41,668 nucleotides of DNA from the NCBI GenBank assembly GCA_028292825.1, contig JAQGLO010000067.1, forward strand, positions 1 to 41,668, written 5' to 3'. Position numbers and translations under genes: made by a program. Below the pieces are notes generated by a model. That model saw nothing but the letters and a program-made list of their open reading frames with translations, ran no database searches and had not been told where the DNA came from. This document shows, piece after piece, positions 31,804-40,863 of this stretch (position 1 is its first letter; the number at the start of each line of letters is the position of its first letter). The DNA is from Alphaproteobacteria bacterium. GTDB taxonomy: Bacteria; Pseudomonadota; Alphaproteobacteria; Micropepsales; Micropepsaceae.

Positions 31804-31942
31804 GGTCAGGCCCTAACATGCGAAATTTCCGGCGGCAAACCCGCGCTTTGCCTCACTTTTTGCAGGTCACGGAACTTTCATTGCCACCCGGAACCCGTCT
31901 CGCGCGTTCTAAGAGCCAGACCCCAACCGGCCGGAGAGCCCC

Positions 31943-32101
31943 ATGCATCTCGACATCATCATGATTCAACCCCTGGTCGCGCTTCTGTTCGGCGTGCTCA
32001 TCCTGATCCTGCCGCGCCTGCTGAATTACCTGATCGCGATCTACCTGATCTTCATCGGGCTGACCGGCCTGTTCCCGCACATGTTCACCACCGTCACCTG
32101 A
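31943..32101 (+). CDS. DUF3096 small membrane protein
   Basis: A 52-residue protein that is almost entirely two hydrophobic helices: IQPLVALLFGVLILILPRLLNYLIAIYLIFIGLTGLF. This is the DUF3096 pattern (PLVALxxGxLILxxPRLLNYxVAIYLI), known from many alphaproteobacteria but without an assigned role. ATG 31943 follows GGAGAG. The next gene starts 11 bp after the stop, so they probably form one transcript. The upstream 139-bp gap contains two GGAAC elements 19 bp apart (31871, 31890), as upstream of the Q/N-rich gene, but no correctly spaced GTT, so I do not call a promoter. Confidence 0.85.
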   Translation: MHLDIIMIQPLVALLFGVLILILPRLLNYLIAIYLIFIGLTGLFPHMFTTVT

Positions 32102-32112
32102 AGGAGCGAACC

Positions 32113-32379
32113 ATGACCGCCCAGAAAGAAACCCCGCTGCCGAAAATGCCGGAGCATCATTCCACCGACAAGGCGCGCCCGACCAAGGAAGACAAGATCG
32201 ACGCGCAGATGGAAGACAGTTTCCCGGCCTCCGATCCGCCGTCCTTCTCGGGCGGCAACCACACCATCGGCGCGCCCACCGGACGTGAAAGCGAATCTCC
32301 CAAGGCGGATTCGCCCGCCGTGCTGGATGCGGAGAAAAAAGTGAAGGACGGCAAGGCGCCGGAACCCAAGACCTACTGA
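32113..32379 (+). CDS. Small hydrophilic protein with the ESFPASDPPS-type motif
   Basis: An 88-residue, highly charged protein with no membrane segment. The central DAQMEDSFPASDPPSFSGG matches a motif common in short alphaproteobacterial proteins of unknown function (usually D-E-S-F-P-A-S-D-P-P). The flanks are Lys/Pro/Glu-rich and likely disordered. ATG 32113 has a perfect AAGGAG. It sits 11 bp behind the DUF3096 gene and ends before a strong terminator at 32406, so the two form a two-gene unit. Such genes often belong to the general stress response; that is inference. Confidence 0.82.
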   Translation: MTAQKETPLPKMPEHHSTDKARPTKEDKIDAQMEDSFPASDPPSFSGGNHTIGAPTGRESESPKADSPAVLDAEKKVKDGKAPEPKTY

Positions 32380-32405
32380 TCGTCTAGGTACAAAGCCGTA
32401 CAGGA

Positions 32406-32441
32406 AAAGCCGGGGTTCCGTTTGGAACCCCGGCTTTTTTT
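32406..32441. terminator. Strong intrinsic terminator
   Basis: A perfect 14-bp stem, AAAGCCGGGGTTCC with GGAACCCCGGCTTT, encloses the loop GTTT and runs into T bases up to 32441. It closes the DUF3096 two-gene transcript and insulates sciP. The A-run on the 5' side would let it work in both directions. Confidence 0.92.
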
Positions 32442-32504
32442 GTCATTGCGTTTACCGTGGCGACCCTAGCCTTGCGCTGCTGGGGGCGGTCACAGGAGCC
32501 GCTC

Positions 32505-32792
32505 ATGAAATACACTGCCAAATACAGCAGCCATGTCATCGGACCGGATGGCGATGTGCTGACCTTGAACAACCTCCCGCCGCCGGATCTCAAGCGCTGG
32601 GTCGCCCGCCGAAAAGCTGAAGTGATCACTGCCGTGAATGGTGGACTTCTCACCATGCCCGAGGCCTGTGCCCGCTACAGCATCTCGTTGGAGGAACTGC
32701 TGGAATGGCAGCGTCACTACGAGGCCGAAGGGCTGGAAGGCCTGCGCGCGTCGAACCGGCATGACGGTCACATGCCCGACAGCCTGCACTAG
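32505..32792 (+). CDS. sciP: DUF1153 protein, SciP-like cell-cycle regulator
   Basis: A 95-residue DNA-binding-type protein homologous to SciP of Caulobacter, which restrains CtrA-dependent transcription. The conserved core is nearly complete: VIGPDGDVLTLNNLPPPDLKRWVARRKAEVI, then GGLLTMPEACARYSISLEELLEWQ, a helix-turn-helix. The C-terminal tail differs from Caulobacter (RASNRHDGHMPDSLH). ATG 32505 has AGGAG six bases upstream; a more upstream in-frame ATG at 32457 lacks family similarity. The gene stands alone after a strong terminator; 9 bp separate its stop from the convergent dsbD gene. Its presence places the organism among alphaproteobacteria with the CtrA pathway, though no ctrA is in the window. 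Confidence 0.9.
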   Translation: MKYTAKYSSHVIGPDGDVLTLNNLPPPDLKRWVARRKAEVITAVNGGLLTMPEACARYSISLEELLEWQRHYEAEGLEGLRASNRHDGHMPDSLH

Positions 32793-32801
32793 CCGCCCGC
32801 A

Positions 32802-34829
32802 TCAACCGCCAAGCGCCGCCGTCACATTCGCATCGGTGAGAATCTGCGGCAGGATCTGCGGCTTCTGCGCCCCCGGCGCATAATAGAGATACATCGGCAC
32901 GCCCGAGCGGCCATTCTCCTTCAGCAGCGCGGTGATCTCGGAGTTCTGGTTGGTCCAGTCCGCTACCATGTAGACGACATTCTTCGCTGCGAACGCATTC
33001 CTAATATTGGGCTGCGACAGCACCGCTTCCTCATTCACCAGGCAGGTGATGCACCAGGCCGCGGTGGCATCCACGAAAACCGGACGGCCCGCGGCACGAT
33101 AGGATGCCAGTTTGGCGGGCGTGTAAGCCTCGCCCCTGGTCGTCGCCTGCGGCGCCACCGCCGCCTGGCCATGCAGCAGGCTGATGGCATACAGCGCACC
33201 GGCCAGCACCAGCAGCGCGGCCACAGCGCCGATGCCGCGTTTGCGGCCCGAAAGATCGCGCGTCACGCCCCACAGCCACGCCGCCAGCGCCAGTGCGATC
33301 ATCGCCGCCAGCGCCAGGATGACCCCGCGCGGCCCCGCTTCCTGCGCCAGCACCCACACCAGCCAGGCCGCCGCCGCATACATCGGGAAGGCGAGGAATT
33401 GCTTGAGCGTCAGCATCCAGGCGCCCGGTTTGGGCAGGAAGGACAGCGCCCGGGGCCAGATGCCCAACAGGATGAAGGGCAGCGCGAAGCCGAGACCCAG
33501 CGACACAAACACCAGCAGGGCCAGCGCCGCGCCCTGCGTCAGGGCAAAGCCCAAAGCCGCCGCCATGAAGGGCGCCGTGCAGGGCGCCGCCACCGCCACC
33601 GCCAGCACGCCCGTGAAGAAGGCGCCGGTGAAGCCGCCCTTCTGGGTGAGGTTCTCGCCCGCGGTGATGGAGCCGACCTCGAACAGGCCCGAAAGATTGA
33701 GCGCCACCGCGAAGACCAGCAGCGCGAAGCCCGCCACCGCGATCGGCGATTGCAGCTGGAAGCCCCAGCCCACGCTTTCGCCGCCGGCGCGCAAACCGAC
33801 AATCGCCAGTCCCAGCACGGCAAAGCTGACCACCGCGCCCAGCGCATAGGAGAAGCTTTCGCCGCGACCTTCATCGCCATGCCGCGCCACGGCCACCGCC
33901 TTCATGGCGAGGATGGGCAGCACGCAAGGCATCACGTTCAGGATCAGGCCGCCGACAAAGGCGAACAGCATCGCCGCCCATAGCGACAGTTCATCGCCGC
34001 CGCCCGCAGGCGCAGTGAATTCCGCCGCCGGCACCGGACCCGGCGGCGCACTGACCTCCAGCGCCTGCACCGAACCGTCCGTTCCGGTCAGCACCAGCAG
34101 GCCTTCCAGCAAGCCGCTGACCTTGGCGCCCGGCGTCAGCCGCAGCACCAGGCCGTCTTTGGCGTAGCCCACCAGCTGCGGCGCGGCATTCTTGATCAGG
34201 CCGGTCTTGCCGGGAAAGAAATCGGCGGTTGTCGGATGCGCCTGCGCCAGCACGGGCGCGGCCACGAACAGGTCCAGCGTGCTCCCCAGCGCATAATTTA
34301 TTTTCCATGGCGAGGTCACCGGCAGCAGCGACCGCGCCGCCGCGAAATCCCTGGCCACCGCCGCATCAGCCGTCGCCGCGCCCACCGGCAGCGTGACGGT
34401 CAGCACCGTGTCTTCGGGAATGCAGATATTCTTGCAGACCAGCCAGCTCACCGCCGCCTTGATGACCTGAGGCCCTTTTGCATCGGCGGGCGCGGTCAGC
34501 CTGGTCAGCAGCCACAGCTTGCCTTCATAGCCATAATCCATCAGCGGCCCGACCGGCACCCGTTTGGGGCGCGGCCATTGGATGGCGTCGGCTTTCCAAC
34601 CGGCGGGAAGTGTCCAGGTGATCTCGGTCGGCGCGCCGGCATCGCCGGGATTTTTCCAATAGGTGTGCCACTCCGGCGCGATCTTTTCTTCCAGCGCGAT
34701 TGTGACAGTGCCGCCCGGCGCCACCGCCGTCTGTTCGGCCACCAGCCGGGCATGAACTTTTGGCGCGTCATTGTCTTGCGCCAGGGCGGGCGATACCAGC
34801 AGGATCAGGGCGGCGAGAAGATGCTTCAT
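32802..34829 (-). CDS. Thiol:disulfide interchange protein, DsbD/ScsB type
   Basis: A 675-residue inner-membrane protein that passes electrons from cytoplasmic thioredoxin to periplasmic thiols. It has a signal peptide (KHLLAALILLVSPALA), an N-terminal periplasmic domain of the ScsB kind (EWHTYWKNPGDAGAPTEITW, SWLVCKNICIPED), then an eight-helix CcdA-like core with the paired Cys segments LNVMPCVLPILAMKA and AVAAPCTAPFMAAALG. The C-terminal thioredoxin domain has C593-I-T-C596 in DATAAWCITCLVNEE. The domain order is complete. ATG at 34827-34829; rsmD diverges from it across a gap of 47-74 bp depending on the rsmD start. Confidence 0.9.
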   Translation of the reverse strand: MKHLLAALILLVSPALAQDNDAPKVHARLVAEQTAVAPGGTVTIALEEKIAPEWHTYWKNPGDAGAPTEITWTLPAGWKADAIQWPRPKRVPVGPLMDYGYEGKLWLLTRLTAPADAKGPQVIKAAVSWLVCKNICIPEDTVLTVTLPVGAATADAAVARDFAAARSLLPVTSPWKINYALGSTLDLFVAAPVLAQAHPTTADFFPGKTGLIKNAAPQLVGYAKDGLVLRLTPGAKVSGLLEGLLVLTGTDGSVQALEVSAPPGPVPAAEFTAPAGGGDELSLWAAMLFAFVGGLILNVMPCVLPILAMKAVAVARHGDEGRGESFSYALGAVVSFAVLGLAIVGLRAGGESVGWGFQLQSPIAVAGFALLVFAVALNLSGLFEVGSITAGENLTQKGGFTGAFFTGVLAVAVAAPCTAPFMAAALGFALTQGAALALLVFVSLGLGFALPFILLGIWPRALSFLPKPGAWMLTLKQFLAFPMYAAAAWLVWVLAQEAGPRGVILALAAMIALALAAWLWGVTRDLSGRKRGIGAVAALLVLAGALYAISLLHGQAAVAPQATTRGEAYTPAKLASYRAAGRPVFVDATAAWCITCLVNEEAVLSQPNIRNAFAAKNVVYMVADWTNQNSEITALLKENGRSGVPMYLYYAPGAQKPQILPQILTDANVTAALGG

Positions 34830-34903
34830 GGGACTGCCCTATAGCGCGGTCCCATGCTAATCGCCAGTTATGAGGGATGCTTATAGGTCATGAGAGTCCG
34901 GTC

Positions 34904-35470
34904 TTGAGAGTTACAGGGGGCACATTTCGCGGGCGGCTGCTGGCCACGCCCAAGGACATGCGGGTGCGCCCCACCAGCGACCGCACCCGCCAGGCCATCT
35001 TCAACATGCTGCAGCACAAGGATTTCGGCATCGGCTTTGCGCTGGACGGCGCGGCGGTGGCCGATCTTTTCGCCGGCACCGGGGCGCTGGGGATCGAGGC
35101 GCTGAGCCATGGCGCGCGCTGGTGCCTGATGGTGGATGACGACGCCGACAGCCGCGCCCTCCAGCGCGAGAATATCGAGGCGCTGAACCTGACCGGCGCC
35201 ACCCGCATCTGGCGCCGTGACGCCACGGACCTGGGACCCATCGGTCCTGCCGCGGGCGGGCCTTTCAATCTGGTGTTCCTCGACCCGCCCTATCGCAAAA
35301 GCCTGGTGCCCCGGGCGCTGTTGAGCCTCAAGGATGGCGGCTGGCTTGCGGATGGCGCGCTGATCGTGGCGGAGACCGAAGCGATGGAGCCGCTGGACGC
35401 GCCGGGCTTCCGCCTGGTCGATGACCGCGACTATGGCGATACAAGGGTGCGGTTTCTTACCAACGCCTGA
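34904..35470 (+). CDS. rsmD: 16S rRNA (guanine966-N2)-methyltransferase
   Basis: A roughly 188-residue S-adenosylmethionine-dependent enzyme that methylates G966 of 16S rRNA. The family start R-V-T-G-G-T-F-R-G-R is followed by VRPTSDRTRQAIFNML, the SAM-binding ADLFAGTGALGIEALSHGA and the N-methyltransferase motif VFLDPPYRKS. I place the start at TTG 34904 because it aligns with the usual Met before RIVGG. An in-frame ATG at 34877 would add nine residues, but its GAGGG abuts the start codon. A 15-bp near-exact tandem duplication spans the stop codon (35460-35489). Confidence 0.9.
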   Translation: MRVTGGTFRGRLLATPKDMRVRPTSDRTRQAIFNMLQHKDFGIGFALDGAAVADLFAGTGALGIEALSHGARWCLMVDDDADSRALQRENIEALNLTGATRIWRRDATDLGPIGPAAGGPFNLVFLDPPYRKSLVPRALLSLKDGGWLADGALIVAETEAMEPLDAPGFRLVDDRDYGDTRVRFLTNA

Positions 35471-35485
35471 TTGGCCAACGCCTGA

Positions 35486-36034
35486 TCAGGCCGCCGCAAG
35501 GTCCTGCGCCAGCGAAAACCAGTATTCCTTTTCGGCGATCAGCTCGATGGGCGCATAGCCCGGATTGGGCGTGGCATATTCATAATCCGAGGCCCCGATC
35601 AGGCCGTCGCCATGCAGGCCGTCGCCGGCCAGCGGCAGGACGATGCGCTCGCCCATCGCGACGCGGTCGCCTTGCCGGAACAGCCGGCCGCTGGTGCGGT
35701 ACAGAGCAGGCTCCGTCACACCGCGCGTCATCATCTCCTGGACGCGCGGCAGCGTGGCCGGCGGATGGACATCTTCCAGCCGGATGCCACGGAAATTCTT
35801 GCCGAAATATTGGGCGATGCGGTCGCCCGCCAGCCGTCCGATGAAGGTGCCGGTCTCGCGGTCATATTTGTAAACCCAGATGATCGGCAGATAGGGCGCG
35901 ATCTGGGAGGGTCGCAGCTGCTGCCAGGACGGCATGACGCGGTTGTCGCGCGCCACGGCCCAGTGCGCGGCGACGGCGCGCAGGGCGGGCGAGGTGATGG
36001 CGCTGAGAAAATTCTCGAAGTTCATGGCTGGCAT
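35486..36034 (-). CDS. PAS_5 domain protein
   Basis: A 182-residue single-domain protein of the PAS_5 type found in many alphaproteobacteria. Characteristic blocks are RDNRVMPSWQQLRPSQIAPYLPIIWVYKYDRETGTFIGRLAGDRI, then LYRTSGRLFRQGDRVAMGERIVLPLAGDG and IGASDYEY. No output domain is attached, so it is a stand-alone sensor or adaptor; the ligand is unknown. The start is ATG 36034 or nine bases later at 36025, both without a strong Shine-Dalgarno. Upstream, GTAAATTTAC (36069-36078) is a perfect 10-bp palindrome and ATCCAAA/TTTGGAT (36123-36140) an inverted repeat, either of which could be regulatory. It follows mutL on the same strand. Confidence 0.8.
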   Translation of the reverse strand: MPAMNFENFLSAITSPALRAVAAHWAVARDNRVMPSWQQLRPSQIAPYLPIIWVYKYDRETGTFIGRLAGDRIAQYFGKNFRGIRLEDVHPPATLPRVQEMMTRGVTEPALYRTSGRLFRQGDRVAMGERIVLPLAGDGLHGDGLIGASDYEYATPNPGYAPIELIAEKEYWFSLAQDLAAA

Positions 36035-36172
36035 ATCGGTTCGACGGGCGAATGGTGCGCCGACGAATGTAAATTTACGGTGATGCTGGCGATAAAAAAT
36101 CGTGCGACGCTTGCCTGTCTCAATCCAAAACACTTTGGATCGGAATTTTCCAGGCTTTGCGGGGCGTTGGCC

Positions 36173-37966
36173 TCAGCGCCGCCCGAACAGCTTTTCGATG
36201 TCGGCCAGCTGGAGTTTAACATATGTTGGTCGGCCATGATTGCACTGGCCGCTGTGCGGTGTCGCTTCCATCTCGCGCAGCAACGCGTTCATCTCCTCGC
36301 CCGTCAGGCGGCGCCCGGCGCGCACGCTCATGTGACAGGCGAGCGTGCCGGTGATTTCCTCCAGCCGTTCCTTCAGCGACAGCGCATTGCCGGTCTCCGC
36401 GATGTCATCGGCGAGGTCGCGCACCAGCGCCTTGACGTCCAGCTTGCCCAGCATGGCGGGGGTTTCGCGCACCACCACGGCATCGGGGCCGAATTCCTCC
36501 AGCACCAGGCCCAGCTCGGCCAGTTCGGCGGCGCGGCCGACCACGCGCACCACTTCGGACGGATCGAGATCGACCACTTCGGGGATCAGCAGCGGCTGGC
36601 GCATCACCCCGCCATTGGCCAGCGCCTTTTTCATGCGCTCATAGACCAGCCGCTCATGGGCGGCATGCTGGTCAACGATGACGATGCCGTCCGCGGTCTG
36701 GGCCACGACATAGGTTTCGTGCAACTGGGCCCGCGCAACACCGAGCGGCGTATCGGTCACCGTTTCCAGCGCCTGCTCTTCCATCCGCACCGACATCGGC
36801 ACCGCGCCGGCATAGGACGGCACAGCTTCGCGCACCGCATACGTGGTTTCGGCAGCGGAAAAGATGTTGGGCGACTGGAAGTGCGACGGCGCGTGGCGCT
36901 GGAACGATGCCAGCGCATCCGCCGCCACCGTGGTCGAGGCCCGGTGCCCCGCCTCGCTCAGGGCGTGTTTCAGGGCTCCCACAATGAGTCCCCGCACCAG
37001 CCCGGCATCGCGGAAGCGCACTTCGGTCTTGGCGGGATGGACATTCACATCCACGAAACCGGGATCGCATTCCAGGAACAGCGCCAGTGCCGCATGGCGG
37101 TCGCGCGCCAGGAAATCGGCATAGGCGCCGCGCACCGCCCCGATAAGAAGTTTGTCCTTCACCGGGCGGCCATTGACGAACAGGAACTGCATCGCCGCAT
37201 TGGCGCGGTTGTAGGTCGGCAGCCCGGCATAACCCGACAGCTGCACGCCCTCGCGCACCGCGTCCACCCGGGCGGCATTGTCGCCAAAATCGCGTCCCAT
37301 GATGCGCGCCAGGCGCGGCAGCCGCCCGTCCATCAGGTCAGGCTCCGACGCCAGGTCCAGGGCGCGGCGGCCGTCCAGAGTGAGCGTGAAGCCGATATCG
37401 GGCCGCGACATGGCCAGCCGCTTGACGATGTCGATGATCGCCAGGTCTTCCGAGCGTGACGATTTCAAAAACTTCAGCCGCGCCGGGGTGGCATAGAACA
37501 GTTCGCGCACCTCGGCCCGGGTGCCGTGCTGGCCGCCCGCGCGAAAGGCGGCCGGCATCGGTCCGGTGATCCGGCCGCCATCGACCTTGATTTCCGCCGC
37601 CTCGCTGTCGGCCCTGCGACTGGTCAGCGACAACCGCGCCACCGCCCCGATCGAAGGCAGCGCCTCGCCGCGAAAGCCCATGGTGACGATGTGGGACAGG
37701 TCATCCTCGCCGCCCGACACCGGCAGCTTCGAGGTGGCGTGGCGCGCGATGGCCAATGTCAGGTCGGCGCCTGACATGCCGATGCCATCATCCTCCACCA
37801 GCAGCAAATCGGCGCCGCCATTGGTGGCGGCGATGTCGATGCGCGTCGCCCCGGCATCGATGGCGTTTTCCACCAGCTCCTTGATGGCGGCGGCGGGGCG
37901 TTCGACCACCTCGCCCGCCGCGATGCGGTTGACGGTGCCTTCGGACAATTGGCGGATTCGGCTCAT
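36173..37966 (-). CDS. mutL: DNA mismatch repair protein MutL
   Basis: A 597-residue mismatch-repair ATPase that links MutS recognition to strand incision. The N-terminal GHKL motifs are complete: [20 protein letters not shown] and [13 protein letters not shown]. The C-terminal domain has [12 protein letters not shown] from Asp432, the DQHA-x2-E-x4-E endonuclease motif, so this MutL should nick DNA itself, as in bacteria lacking MutH. The end reads [23 protein letters not shown], also typical. Length is normal. It lies 60 bp downstream of the M16 peptidase pair on the same strand and may be read through from that operon. Confidence 0.96.
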   Translation of the reverse strand: MSRIRQLSEGTVNRIAAGEVVERPAAAIKELVENAIDAGATRIDIAATNGGADLLLVEDDGIGMSGADLTLAIARHATSKLPVSGGEDDLSHIVTMGFRGEALPSIGAVARLSLTSRRADSEAAEIKVDGGRITGPMPAAFRAGGQHGTRAEVRELFYATPARLKFLKSSRSEDLAIIDIVKRLAMSRPDIGFTLTLDGRRALDLASEPDLMDGRLPRLARIMGRDFGDNAARVDAVREGVQLSGYAGLPTYNRANAAMQFLFVNGRPVKDKLLIGAVRGAYADFLARDRHAALALFLECDPGFVDVNVHPAKTEVRFRDAGLVRGLIVGALKHALSEAGHRASTTVAADALASFQRHAPSHFQSPNIFSAAETTYAVREAVPSYAGAVPMSVRMEEQALETVTDTPLGVARAQLHETYVVAQTADGIVIVDQHAAHERLVYERMKKALANGGVMRQPLLIPEVVDLDPSEVVRVVGRAAELAELGLVLEEFGPDAVVVRETPAMLGKLDVKALVRDLADDIAETGNALSLKERLEEITGTLACHMSVRAGRRLTGEEMNALLREMEATPHSGQCNHGRPTYVKLQLADIEKLFGRR

Positions 37967-38026
37967 GTCCTCAGTCTAGCAGACCGGGACGGCCGCCAGC
38001 CAAAAGCGGCGCGCCATCAACAGGCT

Positions 38027-39481
38027 TCAGGGCGTTCCGGGCGTGGGGGCCGGGGTGGTGACGGGGCCTGCCAGCGGCTTTTCCAGTGACCGGGGCGGCG
38101 GCGCATTGGCCAGGGCCCGCTGGCCCTGCGCGGGACGGGCCGGCGGCACCGGGGCGCCGGGCGGCAGGGGTCTTTCAGGGCGCTGGGGCCGGTTGTCAGC
38201 CGGGCTGCCGCCGATCACCACCGTCAGGCGGGCCGGATCGAACAGGCGCTTGGACACCCGCTTCACGTCCGCCAGGGTCACGGCCTGGATCAGACCATTG
38301 CGTCGGGTGACATAGCCGATGTCCAGGTTCTGGCGCTGGAAGGCCCCCAGCTGGGCTGCCGTGCCACTGTTGGAGGCAAAGGCCAGCGGGAAGGACCCCG
38401 TCAGATAGGTCTTGGCGTCGTCCAGCTCGGCCTGGGTGGGGCCCGTGTCGGCGAAGGTCTGCATGGTGTCTTTCACCACCTGCACCGTCTGGCGGATGGC
38501 GTCGGCGCGCGTCGCCACCGAACCGACCCAGATGCTGGCCCGGTTCATCGAGCTCAGCGAGGTGGAGACGCCATAGGTGAGACCGCGCTTGACGCGGATC
38601 TCGTCGGTAAGGCGCGAGGAGAAGCCGCCGCCGCCCAGGATATAGTTGGCGACATAGCCGGGAATGAAATCGGGATCGTTCCGCATGATGCCCGGAAGAC
38701 CAAAGGTGGCGGTGGGCTGCGGCACGGCCAGCGGTATCACATGCACGCCCGGCTGGCCCAGCCGTCCGACCGGCGGCAAGGGCGGCGGCACATGGTTTGA
38801 AACGGGCGTGAAGGTGGTGCCCAGCAGCTTCTGCAGCACCGGCGCCGTGATGTCGCCCGCCACCGCGACCTTCAGGCCATGGCTGACCCAATGGGTCCTG
38901 GCAAAGCCGCGCAGGTCGGCGGCGGTGATGGACGAGATGGTGGCGATTTCGCCATTGGTGGGATGGGCATAGGCATGGCCGCCGAAAAATGCCCGCATGA
39001 AGACGCGGCTGGAGACACGCGGCGGCTCGGCCTCGTCCTGCTGCAGCGACTGGACGATCTGGGTGCGCACCCGCGCCAGCGGCTCGGCGTCGAAATGGGG
39101 ATGGGTCAGCGCCAGCTGCAGCAGGTGCAGCGCCTCGGGCGCATTTTCCTTGAGCGTCGAAATCGAGATCACCAGGTAATCGCGGTCGACACGCGCCGAA
39201 AAGCCGATGGCCTTGTCGCCCAGCGCCTGGTGGAAGCCCTTGGAATCCAGCGGACCGGCGCCCTCGTCCATCATGGCGCCGGCAAAGGCGGCAAGCCCCG
39301 CCTTGCCCGCCGGGTCATAGGCCGAGCCCGCCGGCAGCGCGATGCTGAAGGCGACGATGGGAACGGTGTGATCTTCGGTGAACCAGACCTCGGCGTTCTT
39401 GCCGAGATCAATATTCTGGATGGTCGCGGCCTGCGCGGGGACGGCGAACAGCACGGCTATAGCGAAAAGAAAGCGCTTCAT
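38027..39481 (-). CDS. M16 family peptidase-like protein lacking the zinc motif (partner subunit)
   Basis: A 484-residue secreted protein (signal KRFLFAIAVLFAVPAQA) with the two-lobed M16 fold: PAGSAYDPAGKAGLAAFAGAMMDEG occupies the position of HxxEH but lacks its His and Glu, so it should not bind zinc. The C-terminal lobe has ILGGGGFSSRLTDEIRVKRGLTYGVS, the conserved R/Y block. Such inactive subunits pair with an active M16, here the gene just upstream (ATGA overlap, 39478-39481). The last ~60 residues are a Pro/Ala-rich tail (RPLPPGAPVPPARPAQG), longer than usual. ATG at 39479-39481 has GGGAG upstream. Confidence 0.9.
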   Translation of the reverse strand: MKRFLFAIAVLFAVPAQAATIQNIDLGKNAEVWFTEDHTVPIVAFSIALPAGSAYDPAGKAGLAAFAGAMMDEGAGPLDSKGFHQALGDKAIGFSARVDRDYLVISISTLKENAPEALHLLQLALTHPHFDAEPLARVRTQIVQSLQQDEAEPPRVSSRVFMRAFFGGHAYAHPTNGEIATISSITAADLRGFARTHWVSHGLKVAVAGDITAPVLQKLLGTTFTPVSNHVPPPLPPVGRLGQPGVHVIPLAVPQPTATFGLPGIMRNDPDFIPGYVANYILGGGGFSSRLTDEIRVKRGLTYGVSTSLSSMNRASIWVGSVATRADAIRQTVQVVKDTMQTFADTGPTQAELDDAKTYLTGSFPLAFASNSGTAAQLGAFQRQNLDIGYVTRRNGLIQAVTLADVKRVSKRLFDPARLTVVIGGSPADNRPQRPERPLPPGAPVPPARPAQGQRALANAPPPRSLEKPLAGPVTTPAPTPGTP

Positions 39482-40863
39482 TTCGCGGCTCCCGGCACCA
39501 GCCATGCGGTGACCGCTTCCTTGCGCGACAGGCTTTGTGCCGCCTTCTGCACGCCCTGCGCCGTCACGGCGCGGATTCGGGCGGGCCATTCATTCACATC
39601 GTCCACCGTCAATCCGATGGTCAGCGCCTGGCCATAGGCGCTCGCCAGCGCGAACTGGCTGTCGCGGCGATAGGTGACGCTGGCGACCAGCCCGGTCTTG
39701 GCGCGGGCGAGATCGGCAGCGGCGGGGGGATTGGCGGCGGTGGCGGCCAGCACCTGGTCCATCGCCTTTTCCAGCGCTTCCAAGCTCACGCCCGGGCGCG
39801 GCACCGCATAGACGGAAAACTCTCCCGCATCGCGGTTATAGCCGTCATAACCGGCGCCCACATCGCTGGCGAGTTTCTTCTGCTCTACCAGCACACGGTA
39901 CAAGGTCGAGGTCTGGTCCCCGCCCATTTGCTGGGCATAGACCTCCAGCGCCTCGGCGATGCCGGGACGGGCGGTGGAATAGGACGGCACGCGATAGAGC
40001 CGGTTGACCAGCGGCACCCGCGCATCGGCGCGGGTGATGGTCATGCGCGTTTCGGCAAGGCGCGGCGGTTCGGCCGGTTCGCTGCGCGGCTGCAATTCGC
40101 GCGACGGCACCTTGCCATAGGCGTCCTGCGCCATCTTGCGCACTTCGTCCGGGGTCACATCGCCCGCGATCACCAGGGTGGCGTTGTTGGGGGCGTAATG
40201 ATGGTCGTAGAAATCCTGCGCCGAGACGCGGTCGATGCGGCGCACTTCCTCGGCCCAGCCGATCACCGGGCGGCCATAGGGATGGGACAGATGCAGCGCG
40301 GCGCGCATCTGCTCGCCCATCAGCGACTGGGGATCATTGTCCACCCGCATGCGGCGCTCTTCCAGCACCACGTCGCGCTCGGGGCCGACATGGGCGTCCG
40401 ACAGATCGAGATTCTGCAGCCGGTCCGCTTCCAGCTTCATCGCCAGCGGCAGGCGGTCCTTGGCGATCTGCTCGTAGAAGGCGGTGTAGTCATGATCGGT
40501 GAAGGCGTTGGTGTCGCCGCCATTCTTGGCAATGGTCTGGGAGAAAGTGTCGTTGGGGTTCGCCTTGGTGCCGCGGAACATCATATGTTCGAAGAAATGC
40601 GCCAGGCCGGAAATGCCGGCCGGATCGTCGACGCCGCCGACCTTGAACCACAGCATCTGGGTGGCGACGGGGGCGCGGTGATCGGGGATCACCAGCACCT
40701 GCAGGCCGTTGGCCAGCGCGAACTGGAACGTGTTGTTGCCGGTCTGGCGGGCATTGAGCGGCGCGGGGGCCGACAGCCTGCTGCGGTCCTTGACCTGCGC
40801 TGCCGCAGGCAGCGCCGTCATCAAACAGGAAAGCGAAAAAGCCGCGAACCTAGAACCAGTCAA
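39478..40863 (-). CDS. M16 family zinc peptidase (active subunit)
   Basis: A 461-residue periplasmic peptidase. The inverted zinc motif H89-F-F-E92-H93 lies in GLAHFFEHMMFRGT, with the downstream Glu block PERDVVLEERRMRVDNDPQ. It is the catalytic partner of the following M16-like gene. The start is uncertain: TTG at 40861-40863 gives a proper signal peptide (SRFAAFSLSCLMTALPAAA) and overlaps the end of the upstream lipoprotein gene by 14 bp; the next ATG (40821) would leave too short a signal, and an upstream ATG (40941) gives an implausible Arg/Pro-rich N-terminus. Its stop overlaps the next gene by 4 bp. Confidence 0.9.
   Translation of the reverse strand: MTGSRFAAFSLSCLMTALPAAAQVKDRSRLSAPAPLNARQTGNNTFQFALANGLQVLVIPDHRAPVATQMLWFKVGGVDDPAGISGLAHFFEHMMFRGTKANPNDTFSQTIAKNGGDTNAFTDHDYTAFYEQIAKDRLPLAMKLEADRLQNLDLSDAHVGPERDVVLEERRMRVDNDPQSLMGEQMRAALHLSHPYGRPVIGWAEEVRRIDRVSAQDFYDHHYAPNNATLVIAGDVTPDEVRKMAQDAYGKVPSRELQPRSEPAEPPRLAETRMTITRADARVPLVNRLYRVPSYSTARPGIAEALEVYAQQMGGDQTSTLYRVLVEQKKLASDVGAGYDGYNRDAGEFSVYAVPRPGVSLEALEKAMDQVLAATAANPPAAADLARAKTGLVASVTYRRDSQFALASAYGQALTIGLTVDDVNEWPARIRAVTAQGVQKAAQSLSRKEAVTAWLVPGAAK

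Noticed and set aside
31871-31908. EcfG promoter upstream of the DUF3096 gene
   Set aside because: Two GGAAC elements are present, but the nearest GTT (31906) is 11 bases from the second and 30 from the first, outside the 16-17 spacing.
36123-36140. Intrinsic terminator for mutL
   Set aside because: The 7-bp stem ATCCAAA/TTTGGAT is AT-rich and not followed by a T run on the minus strand; kept only as an inverted repeat in the PAS gene entry.
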